A stretch of DNA of 64,000 bases, from assembly GCA_023663525.1 (NCBI GenBank), contig JAMPHF010000002.1, positions 704,196 through 768,195 of the forward strand, read 5' to 3'. The position numbers were made by a program, and so were the translations under genes. Below are positions 17,329-25,821 of this stretch, piece after piece (position 1 is the first letter of the stretch; each line of letters begins with the position of its first letter). The stretch comes from Bacteroides sp. (GTDB lineage Bacteria > Bacteroidota > Bacteroidia > Bacteroidales > Muribaculaceae). The notes below the pieces were generated by a model, which saw only the letters and a list, made by a program, of their open reading frames with translations, searched no databases and was not told where the DNA came from.

Positions 17329-18573
17329 TCAATTTCCATAAGGTTTTTGATTATCATAGAACTGTGACTCCGGCCATACGAAGCGGTCCGGGTCGTCAGG
17401 ATGTTCCGGGTCATATCTCACGTCACTTTTGAGAAAGCCTGCCAGTCCCGGCACATTGGCTCTTATTCCCTCCATGACGCATTTGGCCACTTGGGTCGCT
17501 CCGTAGGGATTGAAATGGGTATTGTCGGCAAGCGCACCCGTCTGACCCGGAAATCGTCCATCGGGGTAGTGGACGAAGGCTTTCTTGGAGTCTTCTGTCC
17601 CGAGACTCTCATACAGTTTCATCGTCATTGGATTAAGATCAATCAAAGGCACATTCTCTCTGCGGGCTACCTCCCGGATAGCATCAACATACTCACCGTG
17701 GGTGTTTACGACTCTGCCGTTCTCATCAAACATCCTGCGAGCCGTCGGTGTGACAAGTACCGGATTCAGACCTTTGGCGTGGGCTCGGTCAATGAAGACT
17801 TTCAGATTTATACTGAAGTTATACCATGCACCGCATCCCTCGCCACGATCTTTCTGGTCGTTGTGACCGAACTCCATCATTATCCAGTCGCCGGGGCGCG
17901 CCATCGACAGGACCTTGTCAAGACGTTTCCTTGATATGAACGAACTTGTCCGCTCACCACTCTCGGCATGATTCGCAATCACAACATTTTCGTTGAAGAA
18001 CGAGGGGATAATCTGACCCCAGCTTGCCCAGGGCTCGCACACCTGGTCTACAACGGTACTGTTTCCACACAGAAATACGGTGGTGACACTGCTATCGGCC
18101 GGCTCGATGACTATTTCACTTACCGCCGGCGAGGCTCCCGTGAATTCGAGTGTCAATTTGTCATCCCATGTAGGAGTACCGACCTCTCGCGGATTGATTC
18201 TCACGGTGTCAGACAAACTGATTGCCGGAGTCCTTTTATGAACCATGATTGTTCGTTTGACGCTCCGACCCTTATCCGAGCTGACACGGTCAAGCATCAG
18301 TCTTCGGCTCTCGGCACGTACGGTTGTCTCCGAGCTACTTTCTGTACCCCCCAAAGTCAATGTCACTTTGTAATTCCCATCCGGCACCTTAACGGAGAAG
18401 TAACAGGAATTGTCGCCCGGTCGCGTGCCGAAGTCATAGCCGTATCCCAAGGAATCATTGTAGGCACCCGGCTCCGACATTTTGAATTCCATAGGGTAGG
18501 TGTTGTCTCCTTTGGCAAAGGAAACAGCACATGAGAATAATGTGAAAATACAAACAGATATGAAACTTTTCAT
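17329..18573 (-). CDS. Rhamnogalacturonan acetylesterase-like SGNH hydrolase (CE12 type)
   Basis: A 414-residue secreted esterase, expected to strip acetyl groups from rhamnogalacturonan so that lyase can act. A signal peptide (1-20) is followed by a galactose-binding-like beta-sandwich domain of about 130 residues. The SGNH domain has TVFLCGNSTVVDQ (nucleophile Ser), a Gly block AESGERTSSF, the Asn block MMEFGHNDQKDRG, and the Asp-His pair in DNTHFNPYGA. This layout, with DGTWTH-like DNTHFN, is typical of the CE12/RGAE group. It follows the PL11 gene after four bases and precedes the mutarotase by five. Substrate is inferred from family and context. Confidence 0.88.
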   Translation of the reverse strand: MKSFISVCIFTLFSCAVSFAKGDNTYPMEFKMSEPGAYNDSLGYGYDFGTRPGDNSCYFSVKVPDGNYKVTLTLGGTESSSETTVRAESRRLMLDRVSSDKGRSVKRTIMVHKRTPAISLSDTVRINPREVGTPTWDDKLTLEFTGASPAVSEIVIEPADSSVTTVFLCGNSTVVDQVCEPWASWGQIIPSFFNENVVIANHAESGERTSSFISRKRLDKVLSMARPGDWIMMEFGHNDQKDRGEGCGAWYNFSINLKVFIDRAHAKGLNPVLVTPTARRMFDENGRVVNTHGEYVDAIREVARRENVPLIDLNPMTMKLYESLGTEDSKKAFVHYPDGRFPGQTGALADNTHFNPYGATQVAKCVMEGIRANVPGLAGFLKSDVRYDPEHPDDPDRFVWPESQFYDNQKPYGN

Positions 18574-18577
18574 CTTC

Positions 18578-20434
18578 TTACTTTATAACTGTTCCTCTGA
18601 ATTTCCTCCCTTTCAGATCAGGACCGAAATAGAACCCCGCCTCGGTGGGTTGGTTATAACCTACATTCTGATTTGCCAAGCTGCTGCGATATACAGGGTC
18701 TTCAAGAAATGTATGAAACCTATAAGTTGTAGGGATTGTGGACACATAGAGGCGCAAAGATTTGTTGTCTGATGCACGCATCAGCACCTCCTCACGCCAA
18801 TCGCCCAGAATGTCGCCGTGCAGACACGGATTGGCCTTTGTCCCGTTGTTCCATTCACAGCCCTCGAATTCTATTATTTTGTCACAGCCTCCGTTGTCCG
18901 GATTATACTTGCTCACCACATTCCCGTCGAGCAACTCGCGGAGCAGGTCACCGGTCCACCACACAGCCATATTGACCGGTACACCGGCCTTGGTCTCGCC
19001 TTTGTAGGGCATCCGGGGGGATATTAGTTTTCCATCAAATGAACGGACACCGCCAGTGTTGGGCGACCATAGCTCCACTCCGGAATAATTCGGGTCAATG
19101 TCGGCGGCCATACAGCGGCCTATGTCTTTGTCGCTCGGAAACTGGAATATCACCTTGCCCGTAGCTGCGTCGCGCAGAGAGGTGCCATCCTTACAATTCT
19201 CATGACATCCCCACACATAATATCTCTCATCGTTTATATCCGAGACAAGGTGTATGGCATCGCCATGATACATACCGGTTGAATAGAGACCCTTGCCGTC
19301 ATGATTTACGGCCATCTGTCCGTATATTATTTCATCGCATCCGTCACCATCCACATCTGCCACACGCAGATTGTGGTTTCCCTGACCACCGTATGCCTCA
19401 TTGCCCGGAGTGGTCGAGTCAAAAAGCCATCTTAATTTCAATTCCTTCCCATCCCAGTCATAGGCGGCAAGTGCGGATTTTGCGTAATATCCCCTGCACA
19501 TTACGGCCGACGGATACTCACCGCTTAGATATGCCACCGCTGCAAGATATCTTTCTGAGCGATTTGCGTAACCATCACCCCAATCTTTCAACTCACCCCT
19601 TGCAGGCTGGTAGTCTACGGTAGCCATGGCCTCGCCGGTCATTCCGTTGAACACCGTCAGATATTCCGGACCGGCGATTATACGCCCTTTCATGTTGCGG
19701 AAATCGGCTTTGCGGTCGCCGATAAGTTTATTCTTCCCGTCGAGAGTTCCATCAGCAGTCTTGCATATCATCTCGGCACATCCGTCGCCATCGAAGTCGG
19801 CTACAAGAAACGGTGTGTAGTGTGCACCCGAACGGATGTTCTCTCCAAGGTCGATGCGCCAGAGCCGTGTCCCGTCGAGGCGATAGCAGTCTATCAAGGT
19901 CGGACCCGTAAATCCGTCATGGGCATTGTCGTGTGAATTTGTAGGGTCCCATTTCAGAAAGATTTCAAATTCGCCGTCACCATCCACATCCCCCACCGAT
20001 GCATCGTTGGCGGTATAGAAATATTCTTTGCCGTATGGATCGACACCAAGTTCGGGACGCTCGACCGGAATCTCAAGATATCCAATGGGAGCATTCTCCG
20101 GAAGGATATATTTTGACCCGGATTTCCTGCCCACCGGTCTCACCTCATATTCAGCAGTCTTCTCACTGCTCCATGTATCAATATAATGCGTGGTGTTGAC
20201 AATAGGCGCAGAATTGACCTTCTTCCCATTGCGATATATGTCAAAGGCTATATCCTCAGGATCGGACGAAAGATACCGCCATGTCACGGCTACTTTTGCA
20301 GGCGACTCGCGTATGGCAACAACTCCGCGTCCAAGTCTTTCTGTCCGGATTTTTTCTTTGGAGTATGAACTTTGTGCAAAGAGTAAAGGGGTGTTTACCA
20401 ACAGTAACAGGAATGTGATCAGTATAGTTTTCAT
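18578..20434 (-). CDS. PL11 rhamnogalacturonan lyase
   Basis: About 618 residues from the ATG at 20434, which begins a clear signal peptide (MKTILITFLLLLVNTPLLFA). A longer frame to 20485 is rejected because its first codons are the terminator hairpin at 20450-20492. PL11 enzymes cut the rhamnogalacturonan-I backbone by beta-elimination in an eight-bladed propeller that binds calcium. Seen here are an N-terminal fibronectin-like part (VTWRYLSSDPEDIAFDIYRN), repeated DVDGDGE, DFDGDGCAEM and DVDGDGCDEI calcium-loop motifs, and the late HGDILGDWREEVLMRASD. It heads the set PL11-CE12-rhaM-GH105-GH51. Confidence 0.93.
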   Translation of the reverse strand: MKTILITFLLLLVNTPLLFAQSSYSKEKIRTERLGRGVVAIRESPAKVAVTWRYLSSDPEDIAFDIYRNGKKVNSAPIVNTTHYIDTWSSEKTAEYEVRPVGRKSGSKYILPENAPIGYLEIPVERPELGVDPYGKEYFYTANDASVGDVDGDGEFEIFLKWDPTNSHDNAHDGFTGPTLIDCYRLDGTRLWRIDLGENIRSGAHYTPFLVADFDGDGCAEMICKTADGTLDGKNKLIGDRKADFRNMKGRIIAGPEYLTVFNGMTGEAMATVDYQPARGELKDWGDGYANRSERYLAAVAYLSGEYPSAVMCRGYYAKSALAAYDWDGKELKLRWLFDSTTPGNEAYGGQGNHNLRVADVDGDGCDEIIYGQMAVNHDGKGLYSTGMYHGDAIHLVSDINDERYYVWGCHENCKDGTSLRDAATGKVIFQFPSDKDIGRCMAADIDPNYSGVELWSPNTGGVRSFDGKLISPRMPYKGETKAGVPVNMAVWWTGDLLRELLDGNVVSKYNPDNGGCDKIIEFEGCEWNNGTKANPCLHGDILGDWREEVLMRASDNKSLRLYVSTIPTTYRFHTFLEDPVYRSSLANQNVGYNQPTEAGFYFGPDLKGRKFRGTVIK

Positions 20435-20449
20435 GTAAGGGTCTTCAAC

Positions 20450-20492
20450 AAAAAAAACATGGGGATAAGGGGTCGGATACCCCATATCCCCA
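20450..20492 (-). terminator. Intrinsic terminator between susD and the PL11 gene
   Basis: In the minus direction TGGGGATATGGGGT (20492-20479) pairs with 20473-20460, with one mismatch and a five-base loop. It is followed by eight U (20457-20450). The PL11 start codon lies 15 bases after the U-run, so the downstream enzymes depend on read-through of this site or on an unseen promoter. Confidence 0.85.
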
Positions 20493-20541
20493 CGCCGCTT
20501 TAAACTTATTTACCTTAGAGATTTACTTTAAGCGGATTTAA

Positions 20542-22614
20542 TTAGTATCCCGGATTCTGCATTGCCTGCTTTTCATCCGCACTCAGATTAGCTCCGCTTT
20601 CGTTGGTGAGAAGGTCAAGCCAGCTCTGTGGAATAGGATGCAGATAGTGTTTCTGCGGGTTGAAATTGCCTTGCGAAGCAGAGTAGTTGAACGCTTTGTA
20701 ACGGCTTTCGAGAGTCTTCGTCCTGACGAGGTCTCCCCAACGCTGCATCTCGCCGCAAAGTTCACGTGTACGTTCGTTCAGAATGAAGCCCATCATCTTG
20801 TCATATTCACTGCTAAGGTTGAGCTGGTCAAGGATGAGTTTGTCAGTGGGATTGTTATAGCAATCGGTGTATGAGCTGAACAGCAGGGCATTCTTTGTCT
20901 CCCCGGTCTCAGTTTCGGGAAGATTGTTGGACTCATAGTAGGTGTTGCGGTCTGAGAATGTCGGCTTTATTGTGTTCTGGTCAATGTTCGGATTGGTCTT
21001 GTAGGCAATACCGCCGTCGATGTAATATCCACGATCCTCACCGGCTTCATATCCTGCACGCTTGCGGAGGTCATTGATATAGGGCAGGGCACTTCCATAA
21101 TCTTTTTTGCGCACATAGGCCTCGGCAATCATCAGATAGTCTTCTGCAGAGCGGGCAATGATACCATCAAAACCACCTTTCTGGTCGGCTATGCTCGGGC
21201 GCGAACCGTCACGATACTTTCCGAGTGTCAGTCCGCGGTTGAACTGCTGATGGATATTGTTGCCCTGATTCAGAGTGAGGTCATTCCATGAACGTTTGGT
21301 GTCATCCTTGAAATAGTAGACGAAAGTATTTGCACCGACAAGTTTACCATCCTTCAACGCACCCTGCACGTCAATACCGTCTTTTCCGAGATTGTGTGCC
21401 GTGTAGCGGGTGTCTCCAAGAGAGTTCACGATATAGAGCACACCGGCCTCACCGACTTCAAATCGCTTGTCGCCCACTGACTTCCCGGCGGGGATCACAC
21501 CGTTTGTCTCATCATCTGCCGAATATTTAGGAATAGTACCGCCGTTGTTGGAATTGTGACGGGTCACAAATGATTTCCAGAAACGGGAGTCGTTGACACG
21601 GTCAAAAACCTCAACCGTATAGAGCGACGGACGGCATGCGTTGAACTCACGACCTCCGGAGATGTCACGTGCCATACCGGGAAGATTCTGGTAAACACAG
21701 GAGAAATACAGATGCTGCTGATTTCCATAGCGGTCATGGGTATCATTCTTCTGTTCATACTGTGCTGCAAACACGATTTCAGGAAGCGATTCGGCCGCAG
21801 AGTTCACATCGGTACGTGCCCAAAGCTCGTTGTAGTTGTTGGCAAGGGGATGATTGGCAATCACCTCTTTTGCATACTTGATGACATTGTCGAGGTCTGA
21901 AGTTTTGGTGTCGGCATTGAAAGCGTCGCTCCGTTCCGAAGCCCTCCAGAGATATGCCTTGGCAAGGAAGTGGGCGGCGGCATAACGATGGAGCTTACCT
22001 TTTTCAACCGGTTTTTCCGGCAGAAGTTTATAGGCATTTTCCAGATCCGTTATCACCTGATCCCAGCACTCCTTTTCAGTGTTGCGATGATAGCAAGTGG
22101 TGATTTTGCCGTTGGCAGGCGAGAGCGCAAGGGGCACACCGCCGAAGTGGGATGTCAGCATATAGTATGCCCAGCCTCTCATGAAGTAGCCCTCGCCAAG
22201 GTGGATGTTGTAATTGGCATTATCTTGCGGATAATACATCTGAACATTTTGTATCAGGAGATTGGCCTGCTCTATCATGCCGTCCATCGTAGACCACAGA
22301 TTGTTGATTTCGCCACGGCTTGAATTGATTGCCACGTCGTATGCGTCCCAGAGCGGGCAGTTGCCGTTGCCCTGGCCTTTGCCCATCTCGTCAGTACCGA
22401 TTTCCTGAAGGTATCCACCCCAGTCATACTGGAAGCTCCAGCGGAAATTGATGTATGCACCTGCCGAAAGGTCGTCTATACCCTCAGGAGTTTCGAAGTA
22501 AGAGAGGGTCTTTTCGCGGACATTCTCCTCATCAAGGAAACTTTCGCTGCACGAAGCCATCCCAAAGGCCATTACGCCCGCGAGAAGGATAGATGCTATT
22601 TTATATTGTCTCAT
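20542..22614 (-). CDS. SusD/RagB-family glycan-binding lipoprotein
   Basis: A 690-residue surface lipoprotein that covers the SusC channel and captures oligosaccharide. The lipobox is FGMASC at about 17-22. The family traits are the N-terminal SESFLDEENV, tetratricopeptide-like helices (YMLTSHFGGVPLAL at about 153-166; HRYAAAHFLAKAYLWRASER), and the C-terminal YLHPIPQSWLDL signature, where SusD-like proteins typically have a P-I-P-x-x motif. A size near 690 is large but normal for pectin-type SusD proteins. It lies 20 bases after susC and is followed by the terminator at 20450-20492. Ligand specificity is inferred from neighbouring enzymes. Confidence 0.95.
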   Translation of the reverse strand: MRQYKIASILLAGVMAFGMASCSESFLDEENVREKTLSYFETPEGIDDLSAGAYINFRWSFQYDWGGYLQEIGTDEMGKGQGNGNCPLWDAYDVAINSSRGEINNLWSTMDGMIEQANLLIQNVQMYYPQDNANYNIHLGEGYFMRGWAYYMLTSHFGGVPLALSPANGKITTCYHRNTEKECWDQVITDLENAYKLLPEKPVEKGKLHRYAAAHFLAKAYLWRASERSDAFNADTKTSDLDNVIKYAKEVIANHPLANNYNELWARTDVNSAAESLPEIVFAAQYEQKNDTHDRYGNQQHLYFSCVYQNLPGMARDISGGREFNACRPSLYTVEVFDRVNDSRFWKSFVTRHNSNNGGTIPKYSADDETNGVIPAGKSVGDKRFEVGEAGVLYIVNSLGDTRYTAHNLGKDGIDVQGALKDGKLVGANTFVYYFKDDTKRSWNDLTLNQGNNIHQQFNRGLTLGKYRDGSRPSIADQKGGFDGIIARSAEDYLMIAEAYVRKKDYGSALPYINDLRKRAGYEAGEDRGYYIDGGIAYKTNPNIDQNTIKPTFSDRNTYYESNNLPETETGETKNALLFSSYTDCYNNPTDKLILDQLNLSSEYDKMMGFILNERTRELCGEMQRWGDLVRTKTLESRYKAFNYSASQGNFNPQKHYLHPIPQSWLDLLTNESGANLSADEKQAMQNPGY

Positions 22615-22634
22615 GGTTATTCGTGTTTACAGAT

Positions 22635-25600
22635 TTAGAATGCTAAATTTAGTCCGATTGTATAGCTGCGGATAGAAGTTGCGCTACCGAGGGCCTCTGA
22701 CTGGTTGTCATAGTTGCGGAGATCCGGATCGAGCCACTTGGTCTTCTTATAGATGAAGAACGGGTTCTGGACCTGGGCATAGACACGCAGGTTTGAGACG
22801 CCCACTCCAAGTTTTTTGAGGAAGTTGGCCGGTACGCTGTATCCGAGCGAGATGTTGCGCATCTTGATGAAGCTGCCGTCGCTGTAGTTGAGCGAGCCAC
22901 CATAGGGGTCAGAGCCATTGTAGACGGGTCGCTGATAGCGTGCATCCTCATTGATTCCCTCAATCCAGTAGTCGAGATCGCGCTGCATGTAGCGGCCATC
23001 CAGTGATGCACCACCGGCAGGCATGGTGAAGCCCCAGCGGGCATAGATGAAGAACGAAAGGTCAAAACCGCGATAGTTAAAGGTGTTGTTCATGCCGGCT
23101 GTCCAGTCGGGACGCTGATGACCTACGATTGCACGGTCATTGTTGGCATCAATAGCATCATCATCATTGAGATCCACAACCTTTACGTCACCGGGCTTGC
23201 GTCCATATTTGGCAGCCTCCGCTGCTTCTGAGGTTTTCCAGATGCCATCGTAGACATAGTCATAGTAAAGACCGAGTTCCTTACCCACGAACCATGCTTT
23301 GTCGATAAGCTCAGTCATTCCGTTGGCAAGCTGATCAATATATGTTCTGTCAAGTGAGAAAGTTAGCGATGTTGTCCACTGGAAGTCGCGTGTGACGATA
23401 TTGGTTGAATTCAACTGGATGTCCCAGCCATGACCCGAGGTGCGACCTACGTTGGCAAGAGTATTCCAGTATCCGTTGGTTGAGGGAATGCTCATGCTCA
23501 GAAGGAGGTCTTTTGTCTTAGTCTTGTACCAGTCGATAGATCCGCTCAACCTGCCGTTGAAAAGCGAGAAGTCGAGACCGACATTATACTGTGTGGTTTT
23601 CTCCCAAGTCAGATCCTTGTTGGCAAGCTGCACAGCCGAGGCAGAAGTGAGATCGGAGGGTACATAGCCGACATAGTTCTTATCGCCAAACGGGTATCTT
23701 ACAGACTGTATCTGTCCGAGAGTCGAATAGGGCGAAACTGCCGCATTGCCTGTCACACCATAACCAAGGCGCAGTTTAAGGTCATGAATCCATGTGGTTT
23801 CCTTGAGGAAGTTCTCGCGGTTGATACGCCATGCGAGTGCCACTGAGGGGAACGAAGCCCACTTGTTGCCCTTGGCAAGCACTGAGCTGCCATCCCAACG
23901 CATTGATGCTGTCAAAAGATAGCGGTCGTCAAAGCCATAGTTGACGCGAGCCATGTAGGATGTCATGCTTGTCTCACTAAGGTTGGTGCTGTAGCCTGTA
24001 ATGTCATTGTTTGAACCGATGTTCCACCAGAGTTCCTCGGACGAGGCAACGCGACCTGCCAGACCGGAGCTTTCAAAGTGGTAGGCTGAGGCAGACTGGA
24101 GCAGAGTGACGTTCACTCTGTGCTTCTCGGCAAATGTGCGATTGTAATAGATAAGGTTGTCAAGAGTCCACGACCTGCGCATCTGGGTGTCATAGTTGGC
24201 CACGTTGTTACCGTCGCCATTGATTCCTTTAGCGTCACTGGCGATACCGTTGTTATCGTATCTGAACTCCGGACCGAACTGTATTCTGTATGAAAGACCT
24301 TCGAGCGGATTCCAGGCTTTGCCGAAATCCAACTGTCCGTAGACGAGACCGCTTGCACGGAACACACGGCGGTTGTTAATAGTATAATTGACTTCGTCGA
24401 TGGGGTTGATGATGTTTACATCGGCATTGGGGTTGCGGATATACTCACCATTCTCATCGTAGGGCACTGTCCAGGGCAACATGCCGCGAAGGGCTGAATA
24501 ATAGTCGCCGGCACCGGTTCTTGACTTACGGAAGTTGTAGCCGTAATTCTGATCGGAATACGAGGCGTTGACTGATACTCCGGCTGTGAGGAGCCATTCT
24601 TTAGGTGTGATGTCGAAAGTCGATTTAAGAGTGTAGCGCGTATAATCCTGACCCGGCATCACGCCTTTCTGCTTGAGATAACCGAATGAACCATAGCCAC
24701 GGAAGTTTTCAGTACCGCCGGAAATACCCACGGTGTGCTCGGTGGTGATACCGGTACGCTTTCCATGGTCTTCCCAGTCATAAGAGCCGACAAGTTCGGG
24801 ATGGTAAACACCGTCAACCCATGCCTGCTCAACATTCTTCCATGATGATGCATTCTGTCCGAACTTCTGTTTGTCAGCCTCATACGACGGGCCATCGGTG
24901 TACGGATTCTGAGGATACTGACCGGCGTTGTAGTAAGCATAACGTGAATATTGCAGCCACTGTGCGGCTGTCATATTTTCTGTCACATTATACAGATGGT
25001 CAAACGACACGGTGCCGTCATAGGTGATCTGAATCTTGCCGGCCTTTCCTTTCTTTGTCGTGACGAGGACCACGCCGTTTGCGCCACGTGAACCGTAGAC
25101 GGCTGTTGCCGACGCATCTTTAAGGATGTCGATTGACTCGATGTCCTGAGGGTTGATGTTTTCGATACCGCCGTTCTGAATGACCATACCGTCGATCACA
25201 TACAGCGGCGAATTGGAGGCATCGATTGAGCGGACACCACGAATATTGATGTCACCCACCTGACCGGGACGCTGACTGGTGGTGATGTCCACACCGGCAG
25301 CCTTACCCTGCATACCCTCGACGGCATTCCTGACCGGCATTGCAGTGAGCTGCTTGTTGCTGATGTTGGCAGTTGCACCTGTCACATCGGCTTTCCTCAT
25401 TTGTCCGTAGCCAACGACTACAACCTCATCAAGAAGTTCCGAGTCGTCTTTCAGCACAATGTTTAAAGGCACACCGGTATACTTGACCTCGACGGTTTGG
25501 GTGCCTACATACGAAATAACAAGAGTTGTGCCCTGGGGAACATTGAGGGAAAACTTACCGTCTATATCGGTAGCAACTCCCGTACTCTTACCCTTGACCA

Positions 25601-25763
25601 TTACTGAAGCCCCGATGAGAGGTTCTCCATTCTGGTCGGTCACCACTCCGGTACACATTTGCGTAGTCTGAGCCGCTGTTGCCTCTCCTACATTCGCAAA
25701 TGCGGGCATGACTCCTGCCGAAGCAAGAATTATAGCCACACTGATTAGTTTTGATGCAATCAT
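22635..25763 (-). CDS. SusC/RagA-family TonB-dependent glycan transporter
   Basis: A 1042-residue outer membrane transporter that imports oligosaccharide into the periplasm, powered through TonB. A signal peptide (about 1-23) is followed by a carboxypeptidase-regulatory-like domain (about 38-112, with GEPLIGASVMVKGKSTGVAT and DGKFSLNVPQGT), the link DEVVVVGYGQMRKADVTGA, and the plug (VEGMQGKAAGVDI; RGVRSIDASNSPLYVIDGM; ILKDASATAVYGSRGANGV). The rest is the 22-stranded barrel ending in Phe (TIGLNLAF). It forms an operon with susD (20-base gap). Its promoter, at 25806-25813 with operator B at 25856-25899, lies in the end of the regulator gene, suggesting direct control by that regulator. Confidence 0.96.
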   Translation of the reverse strand: MIASKLISVAIILASAGVMPAFANVGEATAAQTTQMCTGVVTDQNGEPLIGASVMVKGKSTGVATDIDGKFSLNVPQGTTLVISYVGTQTVEVKYTGVPLNIVLKDDSELLDEVVVVGYGQMRKADVTGATANISNKQLTAMPVRNAVEGMQGKAAGVDITTSQRPGQVGDINIRGVRSIDASNSPLYVIDGMVIQNGGIENINPQDIESIDILKDASATAVYGSRGANGVVLVTTKKGKAGKIQITYDGTVSFDHLYNVTENMTAAQWLQYSRYAYYNAGQYPQNPYTDGPSYEADKQKFGQNASSWKNVEQAWVDGVYHPELVGSYDWEDHGKRTGITTEHTVGISGGTENFRGYGSFGYLKQKGVMPGQDYTRYTLKSTFDITPKEWLLTAGVSVNASYSDQNYGYNFRKSRTGAGDYYSALRGMLPWTVPYDENGEYIRNPNADVNIINPIDEVNYTINNRRVFRASGLVYGQLDFGKAWNPLEGLSYRIQFGPEFRYDNNGIASDAKGINGDGNNVANYDTQMRRSWTLDNLIYYNRTFAEKHRVNVTLLQSASAYHFESSGLAGRVASSEELWWNIGSNNDITGYSTNLSETSMTSYMARVNYGFDDRYLLTASMRWDGSSVLAKGNKWASFPSVALAWRINRENFLKETTWIHDLKLRLGYGVTGNAAVSPYSTLGQIQSVRYPFGDKNYVGYVPSDLTSASAVQLANKDLTWEKTTQYNVGLDFSLFNGRLSGSIDWYKTKTKDLLLSMSIPSTNGYWNTLANVGRTSGHGWDIQLNSTNIVTRDFQWTTSLTFSLDRTYIDQLANGMTELIDKAWFVGKELGLYYDYVYDGIWKTSEAAEAAKYGRKPGDVKVVDLNDDDAIDANNDRAIVGHQRPDWTAGMNNTFNYRGFDLSFFIYARWGFTMPAGGASLDGRYMQRDLDYWIEGINEDARYQRPVYNGSDPYGGSLNYSDGSFIKMRNISLGYSVPANFLKKLGVGVSNLRVYAQVQNPFFIYKKTKWLDPDLRNYDNQSEALGSATSIRSYTIGLNLAF

Positions 25764-25805
25764 GATGAGCGATTTAAGATTAAAATTAATTTTTGATTAC
25801 GAGGG

Positions 25806-25813
25806 CAAAATTA
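25806..25813 (-). promoter_or_regulatory. -7 box of the susC operon
   Basis: The minus strand reads TAATTTTG (TAnnTTTG) in the 58-base gap between the regulator stop and the susC start. Transcription would begin about 36 bases before the susC ATG. No TTTG -33 box is present at the usual place. Confidence 0.65.
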
Positions 25814-25821
25814 CACTCCAA

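Noticed and set aside
20434..20485. A longer N-terminus for the PL11 lyase
   Set aside because: Its codons form the intrinsic terminator hairpin, and the signal peptide begins at the ATG at 20434.
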